From Legionellaceae bacterium (GTDB lineage Bacteria > Pseudomonadota > Gammaproteobacteria > Legionellales > Legionellaceae), in assembly GCA_029212465.1 (NCBI GenBank), contig JARGNV010000006.1, positions 1-64,000 on the forward strand: DNA of 64,000 nucleotides. Direction: 5' to 3'. Position 1 is the first letter of the stretch, and the number at the start of each line of letters is the position of its first letter. The notes beneath the pieces are model-generated. The model did no database searches and was not told the DNA's origin. It saw nothing but the letters and a program-made list of their open reading frames with translations. Made by a program: the position numbers and the translations under genes. Shown here piece by piece: positions 24,768-33,620 of the stretch.

Positions 24768-27700
24768 AATTAAAGGACGCAGGGGCACGCATCGATGCAG
24801 TTAACCCACGGTTATCTGCTATTGTACAAGCCCCTGCGGGCTCTGGTAAAACTGAAATTTTAACACAGCGCTTTTTAAAGTTACTGCTAACCGTTGATGC
24901 CCCCGAGCAAGTTGTTGCGCTGACCTTTACGCGTAAAGCAGCGCATGAGATGCAGGCTCGCATTTTAAAGACGCTTAAAACAAACGAACAGGTGCTTGCA
25001 CACGATAAAACACTGGGTTGGGATCTTCTTAAAAATCCGAGCAGACTTCGCATCACAACGCTCGACTCGCTGTGTCAAAGTTTAACGCACGCAATTCCCG
25101 TGCAAGAAAAGCACGTGCCTTATGCAACCGTGACAGATACCCCTAGTAAACTATATTTTAAAGCAGCAAGAGCGTGCCTCAACTATGCCATCAACACTCC
25201 CGACTACCAAGATGCCATTACAACTTTACTCGAACACCTAGACAACAGAACCGATACCTTGCTCTCGCTCTTAACCGAACAACTGGCAAAGCGAGACCAA
25301 TGGCTTGCACCCGTTTATGAAGCGCGCATGCAAAATAAAGCACACCTAGAAACCGCTTTACAAACCATCGAATCGCATGCACTTGAACAGTTTAAAAAGG
25401 CACTGCCTGCTGAATATATCATGCCACTTATGGCGCTTGCATCTCAAATTGCAAGCATTGAAAATAACCCTGATTCTCTGCGCTATCCTTTGGTTGGTAT
25501 CACAAGTCTCAGCGCATTTAATCGTACTGAAGCACGTGCCCTTGCCTCACTACTGCTGACCACACAAAAAAAATTCCGAAAATCATTCGACCACCACGTA
25601 GGGCTCAAGCGCGACAATACAACCAACACACAATACAAACAATTAAAAGCCGACAGTAAAGTACTCCTTGAAAACCTTCAAGCAGTAGACGGGCTACTGG
25701 ACGCACTACTGCGCATACAAAAGCTCCCTGAACCTACATACCCAAAAGAGCAATGGGCACCACTACAAGCGCTTCTCACCCTGCTCCCACTGCTCGCAGG
25801 ACACTTACAACTCGTCTTTCAAAGCACACAGCTGACTGACTTTACGGGGGTTACACAACAAGCGCTCGATGCTTTAGGTCATGATGATGCCCCAACCGAC
25901 TTAGCACTATATCTCGATTACAGCATCAAACATCTTTTAGTCGATGAATTTCAAGATACTTCTATTCAACAATTTGATTTAATCGCACGCCTTACAAGAG
26001 GCTTTGAGCCGGGAGATGGCCGCACCCTTTTTGTGGTTGGAGATCCAATGCAATCCATCTACCGATTTAGGGCCGCTGAAGTGGGACTTTTTCTTCGCGC
26101 ACAGCTTCAAGGAATAGGTGGCATCCAATTAAAGGCCCTGTATTTAGAAACAAATTTTCGTTCTGATGCGCACATTATACAGTGGGTGAACCAATATTTT
26201 GCGGATATTTTTCCAAAAATTGATAATCTCGAGTCAGGTGCTGTTTCGTTTCATCCAGCAATCCCTGCAAATACCTCAAGTGAGCATGACAATACACCTC
26301 ATATCTACGCCTTTGAATGTGACGATGCAGCGATAGAAGCAGATGCCATTGCAAAGCGCTGTCAGACATTACTGACAAGCCATCCAGAAGACAGTATTGC
26401 TATTTTAGTGCGCTCTCGCAGACAACTAAAAGCCATTACCCAAGCACTTGATGCGCATCATATTCCTTATCAAGGCCTCGATACCGATTTAACCATGAGC
26501 CTTACACACGTCAAAGACATTTGGTCTGTTACACAAGCGCTGCTCATGCCAACACACAGACTCGCTTGGCTTGCGCTGTTACGCAGCCCTTATGGTGGCT
26601 TAACCTTGCCAGACTTGCACCTCATCGCAAATCATGCCCCCAAAGACAGTATTTTAATGGCACTGGCAGATAGTGCTTGCGTCGAGCAATTAAGCCCAAG
26701 TGGACAATTAAGGGTGCGATTTATTTATCCTATTTTAAAGAAAGCGCTGGAAAATCGTCATCAAGATACGCTTGTTAACTGGATAATAAATACTTTAAAC
26801 GCGCTCCATCTTGATATGATGCTAACAGATGACACCTTAGCAAGCCTTGACCCATTCTGGGACAAACTATCGCAATTCGAACAAGATGGGCTGCTGTCAG
26901 AGCGCGACCTGTTCGAGCAAGACATTGAGAAGCTCTATACTAAGAAAACACAAACTGCAAAATTACAACTGATGACCATTCACAAATCGAAAGGTCTTGA
27001 GTTTGATACTGTGATTCTGCCAGGTCTTGGAAAGCGTGCACCCGCTCCTGATAAACCGTTACTTCGTTGGCTCACACTCCCTTTGGAAACCTCAAAACCT
27101 GTTGTTTTAATCTCACCTTTAAATGCAGCGCACCAAGATAGTTCAGCGCTCTATGATTATTTAGGGGCGCTCGATGCAGAAAAAAATAAACTTGAGCAAG
27201 CACGCCTGCTGTATGTTGCCGTCACACGCGCTAAAAAACGCCTATACCTTTTTGATAGCAGTACGCGCATGTCTCAAAATACATTTCGTGACGCCCTAAA
27301 GGATTATCGATTTGACCCCATCGACACCGAACTCACAGCAAGTGCACTCGCAACTGAATACCCTAAACGCAGCTATCTGCCAGATACATTCTATACCTCA
27401 AAAATCGCAACATACGCTCATCAAACGACCAATCCACCGTCTGTTTTACCAGAATTAACCCTTGCGCGCATGCTTGGCGTACTCACCCATGAACTACTAG
27501 AGTGGATATGCACACACCACCCTAAAACGCTTGAAGAAATTCCTTGGCATATCACAACGCAAGCACTTGATGCACTCAACCTCACACCTGTTGAATTAAG
27601 TGCTGCAAAGACACAAATCCAGACATGGATTACTCATTTTTTTCAGCACCCACGTGGCCAGTGGATTATGCAAAAGCATACAAAAGAAGCGAATGAGTAT

Positions 27701-27991
27701 GCATTGCTTGTGTTTGAAAACAACCGCTTAAACACCCGTATTATCGACCGCTTATTTGAAGAGAAGGGACGTCTTTGGATAATTGACTTTAAAACAGGGC
27801 AACACACCGAAGAACAACACATACACCACGAAAAGCAACTCAATCGTTATGCACACTACATGCAAGCGCATACAACCCTTCCGATTCACTGTGGCGTTTA
27901 CTATCTTGAGACAACTGACTGGGTTGAGTGGGCTTGGGCATCACGGGACGCTATCACGCGAAAAGTACCAGCGATAGAATCTGAAAATTAA
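24764..27991 (+). CDS. UvrD/AddA-like helicase with C-terminal nuclease domain
   Basis: A 1075-residue superfamily 1 helicase-nuclease. Walker A is APAGSGKTE at about 21-29; LTFTRKAAHEMQ is motif Ia; LVDEFQDTS near 394 is motif II; GDPMQSIYRFR is motif III; TNFRS is motif IV; MTIHKSKGLEFD is motif V and LLYVAVTRAKKRLYLF is motif VI. The C-terminus has a PD-(D/E)XK nuclease core (LWIIDFKTGQ near 1006, then EKQLNRYAHYM). This matches AddA or the RecB-like exonuclease V beta group, which resects double-strand ends. No addB is adjacent in the window; the upstream neighbour is the lysine fusion gene. Confidence 0.92.
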   Translation: MKLKDAGARIDAVNPRLSAIVQAPAGSGKTEILTQRFLKLLLTVDAPEQVVALTFTRKAAHEMQARILKTLKTNEQVLAHDKTLGWDLLKNPSRLRITTLDSLCQSLTHAIPVQEKHVPYATVTDTPSKLYFKAARACLNYAINTPDYQDAITTLLEHLDNRTDTLLSLLTEQLAKRDQWLAPVYEARMQNKAHLETALQTIESHALEQFKKALPAEYIMPLMALASQIASIENNPDSLRYPLVGITSLSAFNRTEARALASLLLTTQKKFRKSFDHHVGLKRDNTTNTQYKQLKADSKVLLENLQAVDGLLDALLRIQKLPEPTYPKEQWAPLQALLTLLPLLAGHLQLVFQSTQLTDFTGVTQQALDALGHDDAPTDLALYLDYSIKHLLVDEFQDTSIQQFDLIARLTRGFEPGDGRTLFVVGDPMQSIYRFRAAEVGLFLRAQLQGIGGIQLKALYLETNFRSDAHIIQWVNQYFADIFPKIDNLESGAVSFHPAIPANTSSEHDNTPHIYAFECDDAAIEADAIAKRCQTLLTSHPEDSIAILVRSRRQLKAITQALDAHHIPYQGLDTDLTMSLTHVKDIWSVTQALLMPTHRLAWLALLRSPYGGLTLPDLHLIANHAPKDSILMALADSACVEQLSPSGQLRVRFIYPILKKALENRHQDTLVNWIINTLNALHLDMMLTDDTLASLDPFWDKLSQFEQDGLLSERDLFEQDIEKLYTKKTQTAKLQLMTIHKSKGLEFDTVILPGLGKRAPAPDKPLLRWLTLPLETSKPVVLISPLNAAHQDSSALYDYLGALDAEKNKLEQARLLYVAVTRAKKRLYLFDSSTRMSQNTFRDALKDYRFDPIDTELTASALATEYPKRSYLPDTFYTSKIATYAHQTTNPPSVLPELTLARMLGVLTHELLEWICTHHPKTLEEIPWHITTQALDALNLTPVELSAAKTQIQTWITHFFQHPRGQWIMQKHTKEANEYALLVFENNRLNTRIIDRLFEEKGRLWIIDFKTGQHTEEQHIHHEKQLNRYAHYMQAHTTLPIHCGVYYLETTDWVEWAWASRDAITRKVPAIESEN

Positions 27992-28023
27992 TTACAAATA
28001 ATGCTTTAATTTTAACCTAGGTA

Positions 28024-28032
28024 TGCTATAAT
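28024..28032 (+). promoter_or_regulatory. extended -10 promoter of the two-TM protein gene
   Basis: TGCTATAAT at 28024-28032 is a consensus extended -10 hexamer. The -35 region is weak. The start would be near 28039, giving a short leader with GGAG 9 bases before the ATG at 28063. Confidence 0.6.
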
Positions 28033-28062
28033 GCACCATCTTTGTTTTTGGAGCATGCTGAT

Positions 28063-28902
28063 ATGGCAGATATAGAACTGGTTGTAAACAGAGCAAATGA
28101 ATTAGAACAAAAAGCAAAAATGAACCGCAAATACCAAGATGCGCTTAAAGCATTTTCTGCGGCTGTTGCCAAAAAAAATGGTACAAAAGCACCTGAAAAA
28201 GCGAAAGAAGCTGAACTACTCGTTAAGTATTTGGATGCTTATCACTACACCATCAATGGATTGAGGGGCACGACTGACGCAGAAAATAAATACTATAAAG
28301 ATGCACTTGCCTGGGAAATAACACTCATTCAACACTGCACTACCTTAGTAAATGCAAAAAAAGACAAGCAAGCAGCAATTACTATAATCAACGAACACCT
28401 CTTAGCAATACCTACGTGCGAATTCTTACCCCTGAAGCCCGTGCCAGAACTCAAAGCGAAGCGCATTCAAAGTGCGGCTCTCGGCGCTGCTGAAATGGCC
28501 TTGGGAGGCATGCTAGTAGCTGCTGCACTTGCTGTGTGGATGACTGCTTATATAGCCTTGTATTTATCAATGCTCTCCTCTATGGTATTCCCTCCCTCAT
28601 TTGCAGTTGCAGTGTGTGTGTCCGTGTTTTCAGTGTCTGTTACCGCACCTTTATTTTCTATACTGAGCGTCCCAGGGGATCTCCTCTTCCGTTATGGTAA
28701 GGAAACTTATCATTCATATGAAACGCAGAAAAAAGAAATTGCACGTGTTGAAAAATACAATGCTTCATCTAGAAAACCGACCTTCTTTATTGAAGATACG
28801 GAAAACCGCGAAAAACTCGCGAAAAAGGTCTCTGAATTTGAAGCGAGCGAACAAAATACTGAAGAAAAAAGAAGCTTCTTCAGTAGGATGACTTGCGATT
28901 AA
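28063..28902 (+). CDS. two-TM coiled-coil protein, effector candidate
   Basis: A 279-residue protein of unrecognised family. The N-terminal 130 residues are helical and charged, with possible TPR-like or coiled-coil repeats. Two adjacent TM segments follow (about 146-170 and 176-203) around a short FPPS turn. The C-terminal tail is helical and ends in a glutamate-rich stretch (EFEASEQNTEEKRSFFSRM), resembling the E-block translocation signal of Dot/Icm substrates. The start at 28063 is set by a GGAG site and an upstream TATAAT. A role as a secreted membrane-targeting effector is inference. Confidence 0.7.
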   Translation: MADIELVVNRANELEQKAKMNRKYQDALKAFSAAVAKKNGTKAPEKAKEAELLVKYLDAYHYTINGLRGTTDAENKYYKDALAWEITLIQHCTTLVNAKKDKQAAITIINEHLLAIPTCEFLPLKPVPELKAKRIQSAALGAAEMALGGMLVAAALAVWMTAYIALYLSMLSSMVFPPSFAVAVCVSVFSVSVTAPLFSILSVPGDLLFRYGKETYHSYETQKKEIARVEKYNASSRKPTFFIEDTENREKLAKKVSEFEASEQNTEEKRSFFSRMTCD

Positions 28903-28916
28903 ACTGATTAAAGAAT

Positions 28917-28940
28917 CTTTCTCTCGCAAGCGAGAGAAAG
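28917..28940. repeat. near-perfect palindrome after the two-TM gene
   Basis: CTTTCTCTCGC and GCGAGAGAAAG form an 11-bp stem around two bases. No long U-tract follows on either strand, so a terminator role is possible but not clear. Confidence 0.55.
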
Positions 28941-29081
28941 AAAAGCCCATTGCCAAACAAATGTCAGTATGCATGAACACATGATAGAAAGCTTTAATAG
29001 CACACGGTAAACGCATGTATGGTACACCAGCCGCCTAAAAGTAAGGTATAATACATCCCTTTCTTTACATACGAATACGCC

Positions 29082-29921
29082 ATGCATATCAAAACACACA
29101 TGACACAACTCCCAGGAAAGCAGCTTCGTGGTATCAAAAACACCATCGCAATTGGTTCTGGTAAAGGAGGTGTCGGTAAATCAACTGTCACCGTTAACCT
29201 AGCTGCAGCACTCGCACAGCTAGGCTTTCGTGTCGGTATTTTAGACGCCGATATTTATGGCCCGAGTATTCCTCAGTTATTAGGCCAAACAAATGACGTG
29301 CAATGCGAAGGCAATCAATACCTACCTGTTCAAGCACACGGTATTCAGGCAATGTCGATTGGTTATTTAACCGAGCACGCCATGCCACTTATTTGGCGCG
29401 GCCCCATGCTCGCTAAATCGATGCTTCAACTGCTTGATACAACTAAGTGGGATGCACTCGATTATTTGCTCATTGATTTACCACCTGGCACAGGCGACAT
29501 TCAGCTGAGTCTTGTACAAAAAATTCCACTGACTGCCGCCATCATTGTGACAACGCCACAAACTGTTGCGACAAACGATGCAGAAAAAGCCCTATGCATG
29601 TTTCAAAAAACCAACATTCATGTGTTAGGTCTCATTGAGAATATGGCAGAACATATTTGTGAGAAATGTGGCCATCATAGCACCTTATTTGGCAAGGGCG
29701 GTGCAAAGACACTTGCAGATACCTACAACACACCAGTGCTTGGACAACTCCCTCTGCATGCACAAATTAGAGAAGATAGCGATGCAGGAACACCCTCTGC
29801 CATCACAAACAATCAACAGCTTACGGAGGCTTTCAGACGCATTGCGACCAACGCACATACTGCCTTGAGTGAACGCCCACTCAATTATGCTGACAAGTTT
29901 CCTCCTGTAGTGGTAGAGTAA
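29082..29921 (+). CDS. apbC: Mrp/ApbC-type iron-sulfur cluster carrier ATPase
   Basis: A 279-residue P-loop ATPase of the Mrp/NBP35 family that carries and hands over 4Fe-4S clusters. The deviant Walker A is GSGKGGVGKST (about residues 25-35), followed by ILDADIYGPSIPQLLG, DYLLIDLPPGTGD and the cluster-binding pair CEKC (ENMAEHICEKCGHHS). The usual N-terminal MIP18/DUF59 domain (about 90 residues) is absent, because only about 25 residues precede the P-loop. An alternative start at 29100 (MTQLPGKQ) is possible. Confidence 0.92.
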   Translation: MHIKTHMTQLPGKQLRGIKNTIAIGSGKGGVGKSTVTVNLAAALAQLGFRVGILDADIYGPSIPQLLGQTNDVQCEGNQYLPVQAHGIQAMSIGYLTEHAMPLIWRGPMLAKSMLQLLDTTKWDALDYLLIDLPPGTGDIQLSLVQKIPLTAAIIVTTPQTVATNDAEKALCMFQKTNIHVLGLIENMAEHICEKCGHHSTLFGKGGAKTLADTYNTPVLGQLPLHAQIREDSDAGTPSAITNNQQLTEAFRRIATNAHTALSERPLNYADKFPPVVVE

Positions 29922-29950
29922 ATAAAACCACTCACACTTTAGGTGGTCGC

Positions 29951-31189
29951 ATGACAACGTCAATGCAGACATGGGCTAAAACACTTAAAAGCACGCTTCA
30001 AAAGCAAGAAGCAGCAATGCTTGAAATGTTATATGCTTTCTGTGCAATTAATTCTGGGAGCCATCATCTGCAAGGGCTTGCCCATATGCATGATGCATTA
30101 ACAAGTGCGTTCACCCCCCTCACAGACAACATTGAAACTCACCCGCTTCCCCCTGTATCAACAATTAACTTACGAGGAAAAGAAGCACATGATGGCGTTG
30201 GCGCCTTGCTTTACTTACGTAAGCGCCCTCACCTAACGCGTCGTGTTTTACTCAGTGGACACATGGACACTGTTTTTGGGAAACACCATCCCTTTCAAAC
30301 CATTACAGCACCCAAACCTGGTATTCTAAAAGGCCCAGGTGTTGCTGACATGAAAGGTGGACTTATCGTTATTCTGCACGCACTACAAGCATTTGAAACT
30401 ACCCCTGCGGCAAACAGCATTGGCTGGGATGTGGTTATCAGTGCCGATGAAGAACTCGGCTCGCCTGCCTCTCGCGAGTTCTTTAAAAAAATTCGCCACC
30501 GTTACCAGGCAGCGCTCGTCTATGAACCTGCAGTCAATACTGAAGGCGGATTTGCAAGAAGCCGCAAAGGTAGTGGAAAATTCACACTGATCGCTCATGG
30601 AAAAACAGCCCATGCAGGGCGTGCTTTCAATAAAGGAAAGAATGCCATTGCATATCTTTCTGAGGTATTAGTCGCTGTCAATGATTTCAATAAAAATGAT
30701 AGGCATATTACATTTAATATTGGTGAAATAGCAGGTGGACAAGCACTCAATATTGTACCAGACACAGCCGTTGCCAAACTTGATATTCGTACCTCTCAGC
30801 CTGATGATGAGGCCTGGGTACACAAACAATTTCAACAACTCATTAAGCAATTCAAACGACATGGATATGAGCTCACCCTACATGGCAGCTTTGGGCGCCC
30901 TGTCAAACAAATAAACCCCGCAAGTGAGGCACTCTTTAAACGCTTGAAAGCCATTGGAAAACTTCAAGGTAAAACGTTTAGCTGGCAGGATACAGGGGGC
31001 TGCTGCGATGGTAATAACTTAGCTGAAGAAGGGCTTGCTGTCATTGATACCTTAGGTGTTCGTGGAGGCAATATTCATAGCGCAGAAGAATTTTTAGTCA
31101 CTGAGAGCCTCGTTGAGCGCGCACAACTCACAGCACTCCTATTAATTGATCTTGCTGAAGGCGGCCTTGAAACGCTCTCGCCACATTAA
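29951..31189 (+). CDS. M20-family metallopeptidase (carboxypeptidase G2-like)
   Basis: A 412-residue zinc-dependent aminoacylase/carboxypeptidase-type hydrolase. Metal-binding motifs are SGHMDTVFG, GPGVADMKGGLIV, the catalytic pair SADEELGSPASREFF, and the last ligand in the GNIHSAEEF region. A dimerisation domain lies between (about residues 195-310, with GKTAHAG). AGGTGG precedes the ATG. The family removes C-terminal Glu or acyl groups; the substrate is unknown. Confidence 0.9.
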   Translation: MTTSMQTWAKTLKSTLQKQEAAMLEMLYAFCAINSGSHHLQGLAHMHDALTSAFTPLTDNIETHPLPPVSTINLRGKEAHDGVGALLYLRKRPHLTRRVLLSGHMDTVFGKHHPFQTITAPKPGILKGPGVADMKGGLIVILHALQAFETTPAANSIGWDVVISADEELGSPASREFFKKIRHRYQAALVYEPAVNTEGGFARSRKGSGKFTLIAHGKTAHAGRAFNKGKNAIAYLSEVLVAVNDFNKNDRHITFNIGEIAGGQALNIVPDTAVAKLDIRTSQPDDEAWVHKQFQQLIKQFKRHGYELTLHGSFGRPVKQINPASEALFKRLKAIGKLQGKTFSWQDTGGCCDGNNLAEEGLAVIDTLGVRGGNIHSAEEFLVTESLVERAQLTALLLIDLAEGGLETLSPH

Positions 31190-31244
31190 CGCCTGTTTTA
31201 TGCTATACCTTTGAATAGGGCTCACTCTCACGCACCTTATTGAT

Positions 31245-31991
31245 ATGAAAAAATGGCTTCTTTTTTGCGTTATGTTTTGTACTTCGCTTCCTCTTCTTGC
31301 AGAGAAGCCGCCACTACGCGTCGCCCTCACGCCCTTTGCGCCTCCTTTTGTTATGCAAACCAACACACAACAGTTTCATGGATTTGACATTGAAGTCATT
31401 GAGTACGTTTGCAAAAAACTTGAGCGTCGCTGCGAGTATATACCCATGACTTTCAGTCAACTGATTCCAGCCCTTGTTGAAGGAAAAGCAGATGTTGCCA
31501 TTGGGGGTATCATTATTACACTGCCTCGTTCACGACTTGTACGTTTTTCAACCCCTTACATGGTGAGTAAAGTACAATTTGTAGGCACTCAAGCAGTTGA
31601 TATTTCTCCTCCTTTTGAGTTAAAGCAACTCTCTAAAAAACGCATTGGCGTATTAACCGGCGGTGGATTTGCACGCCTTATTCGTAACATCGATATCGAC
31701 AAGCCTAAACTCGTTTCATTTAAAGAAGACAGTGAAATCATTCATGCATTACATACCAATAGAATTTCACTTGCACTCCTAACAACACCTAAAGCACATT
31801 ACTGGAAAAGTAACGCCGCGGATTCGTTTCAATATATCGGTAATCCATTCCCTGTTGGTTTCGGGTTTGCCGTTGCCATCAACCCAAATGAAGCCAGCTT
31901 GATTAAAGACGTTGACCTCGCTTTACTCGACTATCAAGATAGCGATAACTATAAAACGAATTACAATTTGTATATCAGAAACGAGTTCTAA
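31245..31991 (+). CDS. periplasmic amino-acid-binding protein
   Basis: A 248-residue type 2 periplasmic binding protein. The Sec signal is MKKWLLFCVMFCTSLPLLA. The mature part begins LRVALTPFAPPFVM and continues with FHGFDIEVIEYVCKKL, CEYIPMTFSQLIPALVEGKADVAIGGIIIT and STPYMVSKVQFVG, the order seen in ArtJ/HisJ-like binding proteins. No permease or ATPase gene is beside it. It probably scavenges polar amino acids; the ligand cannot be told. Confidence 0.88.
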   Translation: MKKWLLFCVMFCTSLPLLAEKPPLRVALTPFAPPFVMQTNTQQFHGFDIEVIEYVCKKLERRCEYIPMTFSQLIPALVEGKADVAIGGIIITLPRSRLVRFSTPYMVSKVQFVGTQAVDISPPFELKQLSKKRIGVLTGGGFARLIRNIDIDKPKLVSFKEDSEIIHALHTNRISLALLTTPKAHYWKSNAADSFQYIGNPFPVGFGFAVAINPNEASLIKDVDLALLDYQDSDNYKTNYNLYIRNEF

Positions 31992-31992
31992 C

Positions 31993-32022
31993 TCGACAAT
32001 TCTCTCTAAAACCCTGTATAAT
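31993..32022 (+). promoter_or_regulatory. sigma-70 promoter of rimO
   Basis: TCGACA at 31993-31998 and TATAAT at 32017-32022 with an 18-base spacer. The leader would be about 18 bases. Confidence 0.55.
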
Positions 32023-32046
32023 TCGTCCTTTTTTTGACCTGATTAA

Positions 32047-33345
32047 ATGAGCAATTACACCATGAACCATCGGATAGGATTTGTAAGCCTTGGGTGTCCC
32101 AAAGCACTTGTTGACTCAGAGCGTATTATTACCCGACTTCGCGCTGAAGGATATGAGTTGGTGCAAACCTTTCAGGATGCGGGCATTGTTATTATTAATA
32201 CGTGTGGTTTTATTGACTCAGCAGTTGAAGAGTCACTTGCAACCATTCAAGAAGCCATGGCTGAAAATGGCCGCGTGATTGTAACAGGATGTCTTGGTGC
32301 TAAAGCAGATGTCATTCGAAAGGCATGCCCTGATGTCTTACATATTAGTGGTGCACATGCGTATGAAGAAGTGGTGCGGGCTGTTCACAAACACCTGCCT
32401 CCTCCCAAAGATCCATTCACACAACTGATTCCACCGGAAGGCATTAAGCTCACGCCGCGTCATTATGCATACCTTAAAATTTCAGAAGGATGTAATCATA
32501 AATGTACTTTTTGTATCATTCCAAACATGCGTGGCAAACTGCAAAGTTACCCTTTTGAAAACGTTTTAAAAGATGCGGAACGTCTCAAAAGTGCGGGTGT
32601 ACGCGAATTGCTCGTTATCGCACAAGATACCAGTGCTTACGGCCTTGATACCGGAAAACTACAATTTTATGACTTGTGCAAGGCGCTCAGTGAACTTGGC
32701 ATTTGGGTACGATTACATTATGTATACCCCTACCCACATGTTGATACCGTTATCCCTCTCATGCAAGACGGCAGCCTACTGCCTTATTTAGATATTCCAT
32801 TGCAACATGCAAGTCCACGCCTGCTTAAAGCCATGCGCCGCCCTGCTAATGCAGAAAACACGCTTGAGCGTATCGCAAAATGGCGGAATGTTTGTCCTGA
32901 TATTACCATTCGATCAACCTTTATTGTTGGGTTTCCAGGAGAAACTGATGAAGAATTTGAAACGCTTTTAAGCTTCCTTGAAGAAGCACAATTAGATCGC
33001 GTTGGTTGCTTTCAGTATTCACCTGTCAAAGGGGCACGCGCAAATGATTTGGCAGCGCCCATTCCCGATAAAATTAAAGCAGAACGTTTTGATGCCTTCA
33101 TGCGCCTACAAGCAGATATCAGTCGCAAGAAGCTCACACAAAAGATTGGAACCACACAAACTGTTTTGATTGATAGCGTTGAAGAAGACCGCATTATTGC
33201 CCGCAGCATGGCAGATGCCCCTGAAATTGACGGCTTGGTCTATTTACCCCTTGGAAGTGCGGTTAAACAAGGTGAGTTTACAAACGTCACCATTACAGAC
33301 AGTGATGATTATGACTTATACGCTGAACTTGTCACTGCACATTAA
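32047..33345 (+). CDS. rimO: ribosomal protein S12 methylthiotransferase
   Basis: A 432-residue MiaB/RimO radical SAM enzyme that adds a methylthio group to the Asp of ribosomal protein S12. The N-terminal UPF0004 domain has [26 protein letters not shown] and VTGCLGA cysteines. The radical SAM motif is [14 protein letters not shown] (CxxxCxxC), and the C-terminal TRAM domain follows. RQRP-type and Asp-rich details point to RimO rather than MiaB. A second ATG at 32062 is also possible. Confidence 0.95.
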   Translation: MSNYTMNHRIGFVSLGCPKALVDSERIITRLRAEGYELVQTFQDAGIVIINTCGFIDSAVEESLATIQEAMAENGRVIVTGCLGAKADVIRKACPDVLHISGAHAYEEVVRAVHKHLPPPKDPFTQLIPPEGIKLTPRHYAYLKISEGCNHKCTFCIIPNMRGKLQSYPFENVLKDAERLKSAGVRELLVIAQDTSAYGLDTGKLQFYDLCKALSELGIWVRLHYVYPYPHVDTVIPLMQDGSLLPYLDIPLQHASPRLLKAMRRPANAENTLERIAKWRNVCPDITIRSTFIVGFPGETDEEFETLLSFLEEAQLDRVGCFQYSPVKGARANDLAAPIPDKIKAERFDAFMRLQADISRKKLTQKIGTTQTVLIDSVEEDRIIARSMADAPEIDGLVYLPLGSAVKQGEFTNVTITDSDDYDLYAELVTAH

Positions 33346-33393
33346 GCTATACTTAAATATAGACGTTTTGGGTGGCAATAACTGGGGTAAGAC

Positions 33394-33582
33394 ATGACAG
33401 ACCATAAAAATGAGAAAAAAAATGATAATTCCGAGAAAGCTAAAGAAACCTGGGAAAAGCTCCGAGAAGGCTTAAAAGGTTTTTTAGAGACGGGCGTTGA
33501 AGGATATGATAGATGGGACAGAGACAAAAATCCTGAAGATTTTGGCAAGAAAAATGATGAAGAAAACGGCCCAACGCCTTAA
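33394..33582 (+). CDS. small highly charged protein with GVxGYDRxD motif
   Basis: A 62-residue protein of unknown function, nearly half Lys, Glu and Asp. Its core is LETGVEGYDRWD at residues 31-42. Over 28 positions it matches the protein at 13548-14489 at about 13 identical residues, including KAxxT, R, K, and GVxGYDRxD. A GGGGTAAG stretch precedes the ATG. It converges with the GHKL-ATPase gene. The match suggests that the longer protein and this one share a short docking or structural element. Confidence 0.65.
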   Translation: MTDHKNEKKNDNSEKAKETWEKLREGLKGFLETGVEGYDRWDRDKNPEDFGKKNDEENGPTP

Positions 33583-33620
33583 AACTAAACCAGGAGGAGG
33601 TAGCGCAGAGCGCGCCTTAT

